Origin: an uncultured Eggerthella sp. | GTDB taxonomy: Bacteria > Actinomycetota > Coriobacteriia > Coriobacteriales > Eggerthellaceae | Direction: 5' to 3' | Assembly (NCBI GenBank): GCA_900538545.1 | Contig: UPYK01000005.1 | Span: 1 to 64,000, forward strand | DNA length: 64,000 nucleotides | Shown: positions 63,201 to 64,000 of the stretch, piece by piece | How positions within the stretch are numbered: the stretch's first letter is position 1 | How the letters are laid out: each line of letters starts with the position of its first letter | Translations under genes and position numbers: made by a program | Notes under the pieces: generated by a model | The model's database searches: none | Told to the model about the DNA's origin: nothing | Seen by the model: the letters and a program-made list of their open reading frames with translations, nothing else

Positions 63201-63916
63201 TGCAGCCCATCGACATTGTTCAGGATGACTTTGTTGGCTCCCTCACCCAGCGATCGAGCAAAGCGCTCATAATCCTGCGCCACCTCGATCATGCGACCCA
63301 GCGAACGCTGATGGTCGAATTCTGCCTGCGGTAGCACTACGCTTTCGAACCCTTGTGGCATAGCAAGCGTTTTTTCCCAGAGCTTCGTGAGCAGCATCGA
63401 AAGCGATTCGCCACCAAAAGGAGATTTCGTTTTGGGATACCAGTCGAAAAGCCTCTTGAGCGGGGTGTTGCCTTCATCCGAAATATCTTTGAGCACACTA
63501 TCAAGCGCTTGATACCACAGCTCTTCTGATTCTGCTTTTTCGACAACCTCGAAACCAGGATCGATGCCCAACTCGAGCGCGTGCTCTCGAAGGATGCGCG
63601 CGCACAGCCCATGAATCGTAGTGATCCAAGCATCTTCGATCATGAGCGCCTGTTCATCGAGACCCTCCTGCTGAAGAAGCGAACGCACGCGCGATTTCAT
63701 CTCAGCTGCACCCGATTTGCTGAAGGTGGTCGCAAGCACTTCGTCGATGCTGTCGATGAACGCACCACTCGTGCCTGCTTCGCCCACTAACGCATATCCG
63801 ATGCGATTGGTGAGCGTGAATGTCTTGCCGCTCCCTGCACCCGCAGAAACCGAAAGAGGCGCATCGAGCGTAGTGATGATCTGCTGCTGTGATGAAGTAG
63901 CACTACTAAGATCCAT
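60209..63916 (-). CDS. addA: ATP-dependent helicase/nuclease subunit A (AddA)
   Basis: About 1235 residues, a UvrD-type helicase with a C-terminal nuclease, part of the AddAB double-strand-break processing complex. Walker A is VSAGAGSGKTFTLTNRIGY near 25, motif II LIMVDEFQDTDLLQ near 370, and motif Ia/III-VI segments follow, including TIHSSKGLEFDHVAVAEPH and LLYVALTRASKSLFLSL. The PD-(D/E)xK nuclease is near 1140-1165 (LEGEIDGLAV, FFIDYKTGG, QAQCYALAL). The start is ATG 63916 with AGAGGG. It overlaps the addB end by 11 bp. Confidence 0.92.
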   Translation of the reverse strand: MDLSSATSSQQQIITTLDAPLSVSAGAGSGKTFTLTNRIGYALVGEAGTSGAFIDSIDEVLATTFSKSGAAEMKSRVRSLLQQEGLDEQALMIEDAWITTIHGLCARILREHALELGIDPGFEVVEKAESEELWYQALDSVLKDISDEGNTPLKRLFDWYPKTKSPFGGESLSMLLTKLWEKTLAMPQGFESVVLPQAEFDHQRSLGRMIEVAQDYERFARSLGEGANKVILNNVDGLQAAIAEAHHYLEQFDSSKTDFSNTQVCLDYLDVLLSFPKLKASSGKVKPDAEVFECYRSEYAEIAHAAIADASARLSADLLTLTRLVDRVYQQLKGSDRLDNADLLRACNQALEHHPSIARTYQQRFKLIMVDEFQDTDLLQVSIIDKLSRDHGANVMTVGDAQQTLYRFRGADVEVFFDHRVMQQQAHASLQALSLPDNFRSHGDVLAFVETIFSRPEFFGDRFLALRPQGAVSKDLDPLFEERPRIEVDVIETWSKGGGIDDARRLGAKRIAAHFASLRAEGASPADMAILLGGMNNVALYIDALAEEGFESIISGGSVFASAPEVQLIEALIAVMADKRASSDLYTVLSSPLFNLGDDALFALAHFVVPDDGNGVKLARRASFAQRFWYLADMLLTEGEEVVLGLMGCFCLSSVQCEELLRSLRLMQALRVKASDEGLYQALYSLMKDSGWLYRLQAAGSDGQAVAGNIFKALEIVLTWQQQACSIPHLARRFSDFLATSKEKPGVLSTSRSNFVRIMTIHSSKGLEFDHVAVAEPHEGLPKSTKLPMETVGERVILALEPKLSEDPPNLPGVETTSSDSPKKTYELLKDYLTDHSSEAFSDTLDVDGLSSDQIAYVLDARIAQGALDDALRLLYVALTRASKSLFLSLTNRGSTKFAYKGVFELLHNVLQWDLTPDRKSFSFDYGGSACARVHHEALVEKPKGTQKQPAEISEFIVPVAHEGVLVPGGVQSDRDRVVSYSALASSHGKGFASASCDEVFEEEASVASGLEDSSAPVAVLDEDEEMFPEDVAALVKQQSATALGTAFHRLAQRAIESRREVGIVPELPASAFVAQVKLGDLSQPQEKRLNEATQRWFASDLCKRFFACEHIYAEVPFMLEISSGERPLYLEGEIDGLAVSEADKDHAFFIDYKTGGSDEETPEQLHEKHLLQAQCYALALMRQGFETVEAHFIRVERTSKSDPAQPQVVPYCFTAEERAALEAAVLSAYEARKS

Positions 63917-64000
63917 TTGCCCTCTTTTCGCAATAGAGCACCGGACAATAGGTGCAAGCGTCCTTGGTGCGAGGATCGGGAGCAACGTCTCCGGATTCCA
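63906..64000 (-). CDS. addB: AddB-type nuclease subunit, C-terminal fragment cut by the window edge
   Basis: Only the last 30 residues plus the stop lie in the window (frame from 63998 to 63906). They read as PDPRTKDACTYCPVLYCEKR and end shortly after. The C-x-x-C-x(4)-C pattern is the tail of the AddB 4Fe-4S-bound PD-(D/E)xK nuclease domain. Position directly before addA, with overlapping stop and start, supports this. The rest of the gene is upstream of the window. Confidence 0.75.
   Translation of the reverse strand, partial: ESGDVAPDPRTKDACTYCPVLYCEKRANGS

Overview
The window reads as one continuous stretch of chromosome from an anaerobic actinobacterium of class Coriobacteriia, most likely an Eggerthellales relative (Slackia/Cryptobacterium-like). 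This is an inference. It rests on the actinobacterial integration host factor mihF in front of gmk-rpoZ, the pyrR-B-C-K-D-F order, a gallate-decarboxylase-type UbiD set, cell-wall-binding-repeat surface proteins, moderate GC and frequent TTG/GTG starts. No tRNA, rRNA, CRISPR array, phage or insertion sequence is visible. Nearly all genes lie on the minus strand. Only four are on the plus strand: the lpdD-like/lpdC/ubiX trio and one acetyltransferase.

Layout on the plus-strand scale: holA-comEC-comEA (0.1-4.2 kb); thiI (4.3-5.5); rpoZ-gmk-mihF (5.6-6.8); the pyrimidine operon, a PyrE-like gene then pyrF-D-K-C-B-R, with a PyrR-binding leader (7.0-12.9); rsmB-fmt-def-dnaG (12.9-17.8); the UbiD-type decarboxylase operon (17.9-20.4); a translation/RNA block ribF-truB-nrnA-rbfA-infB-ylxR-nusA-rimP with its own promoter and leader hairpin (20.4-28.7); three secreted cell-wall-binding-repeat proteins (28.8-34.4); a zinc-ribbon membrane protein and leuA (34.6-37.2); glnK-amtB (37.3-39.0); a GNAT acetyltransferase (39.1-39.7); a chain DMT exporter-dxs-xseB-nusB-Asp23-accC-carboxyltransferase/AccB fusion (39.8-46.9); efp-pepP-aroB-aroK-aroC (47.1-51.8); yqeG-mltG-ruvX-alaS (51.9-56.8); an AI-2E family exporter, a DUF948-like protein and rarA (56.9-60.1); and addA with the tail of addB (60.2-64.0).

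Most of the content is housekeeping. The accessory part is the 28.8-35.6 kb surface-protein block, where three secreted proteins share closely related cell-wall-binding repeats and two carry cysteine-ladder leucine-rich repeats. The most unusual non-coding signal is a family of about 31-bp imperfect palindromes, consensus close to AGGTGACAAAC-tACCCGGTc-GTTTGTCACCT. Full copies lie at the end of holA (tandem, at the window edge) and between ubiX and ribF. A related version forms a 67-nt near-perfect hairpin ahead of one surface-protein gene. Other points of interest are a carboxyltransferase fused to a complete AccB-like carrier, a PII protein without the T-loop tyrosine, a Cys/His cluster at the NusA C-terminus, a PRTase-like protein with an abnormal PRPP loop in the pyr operon, and helically phased TTTGAACT repeats ahead of the competence operon.

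Many start sites were moved inward from the longest open frame. The choices rest on ribosome-binding sites, family N-termini and overlaps with the preceding stop codon.
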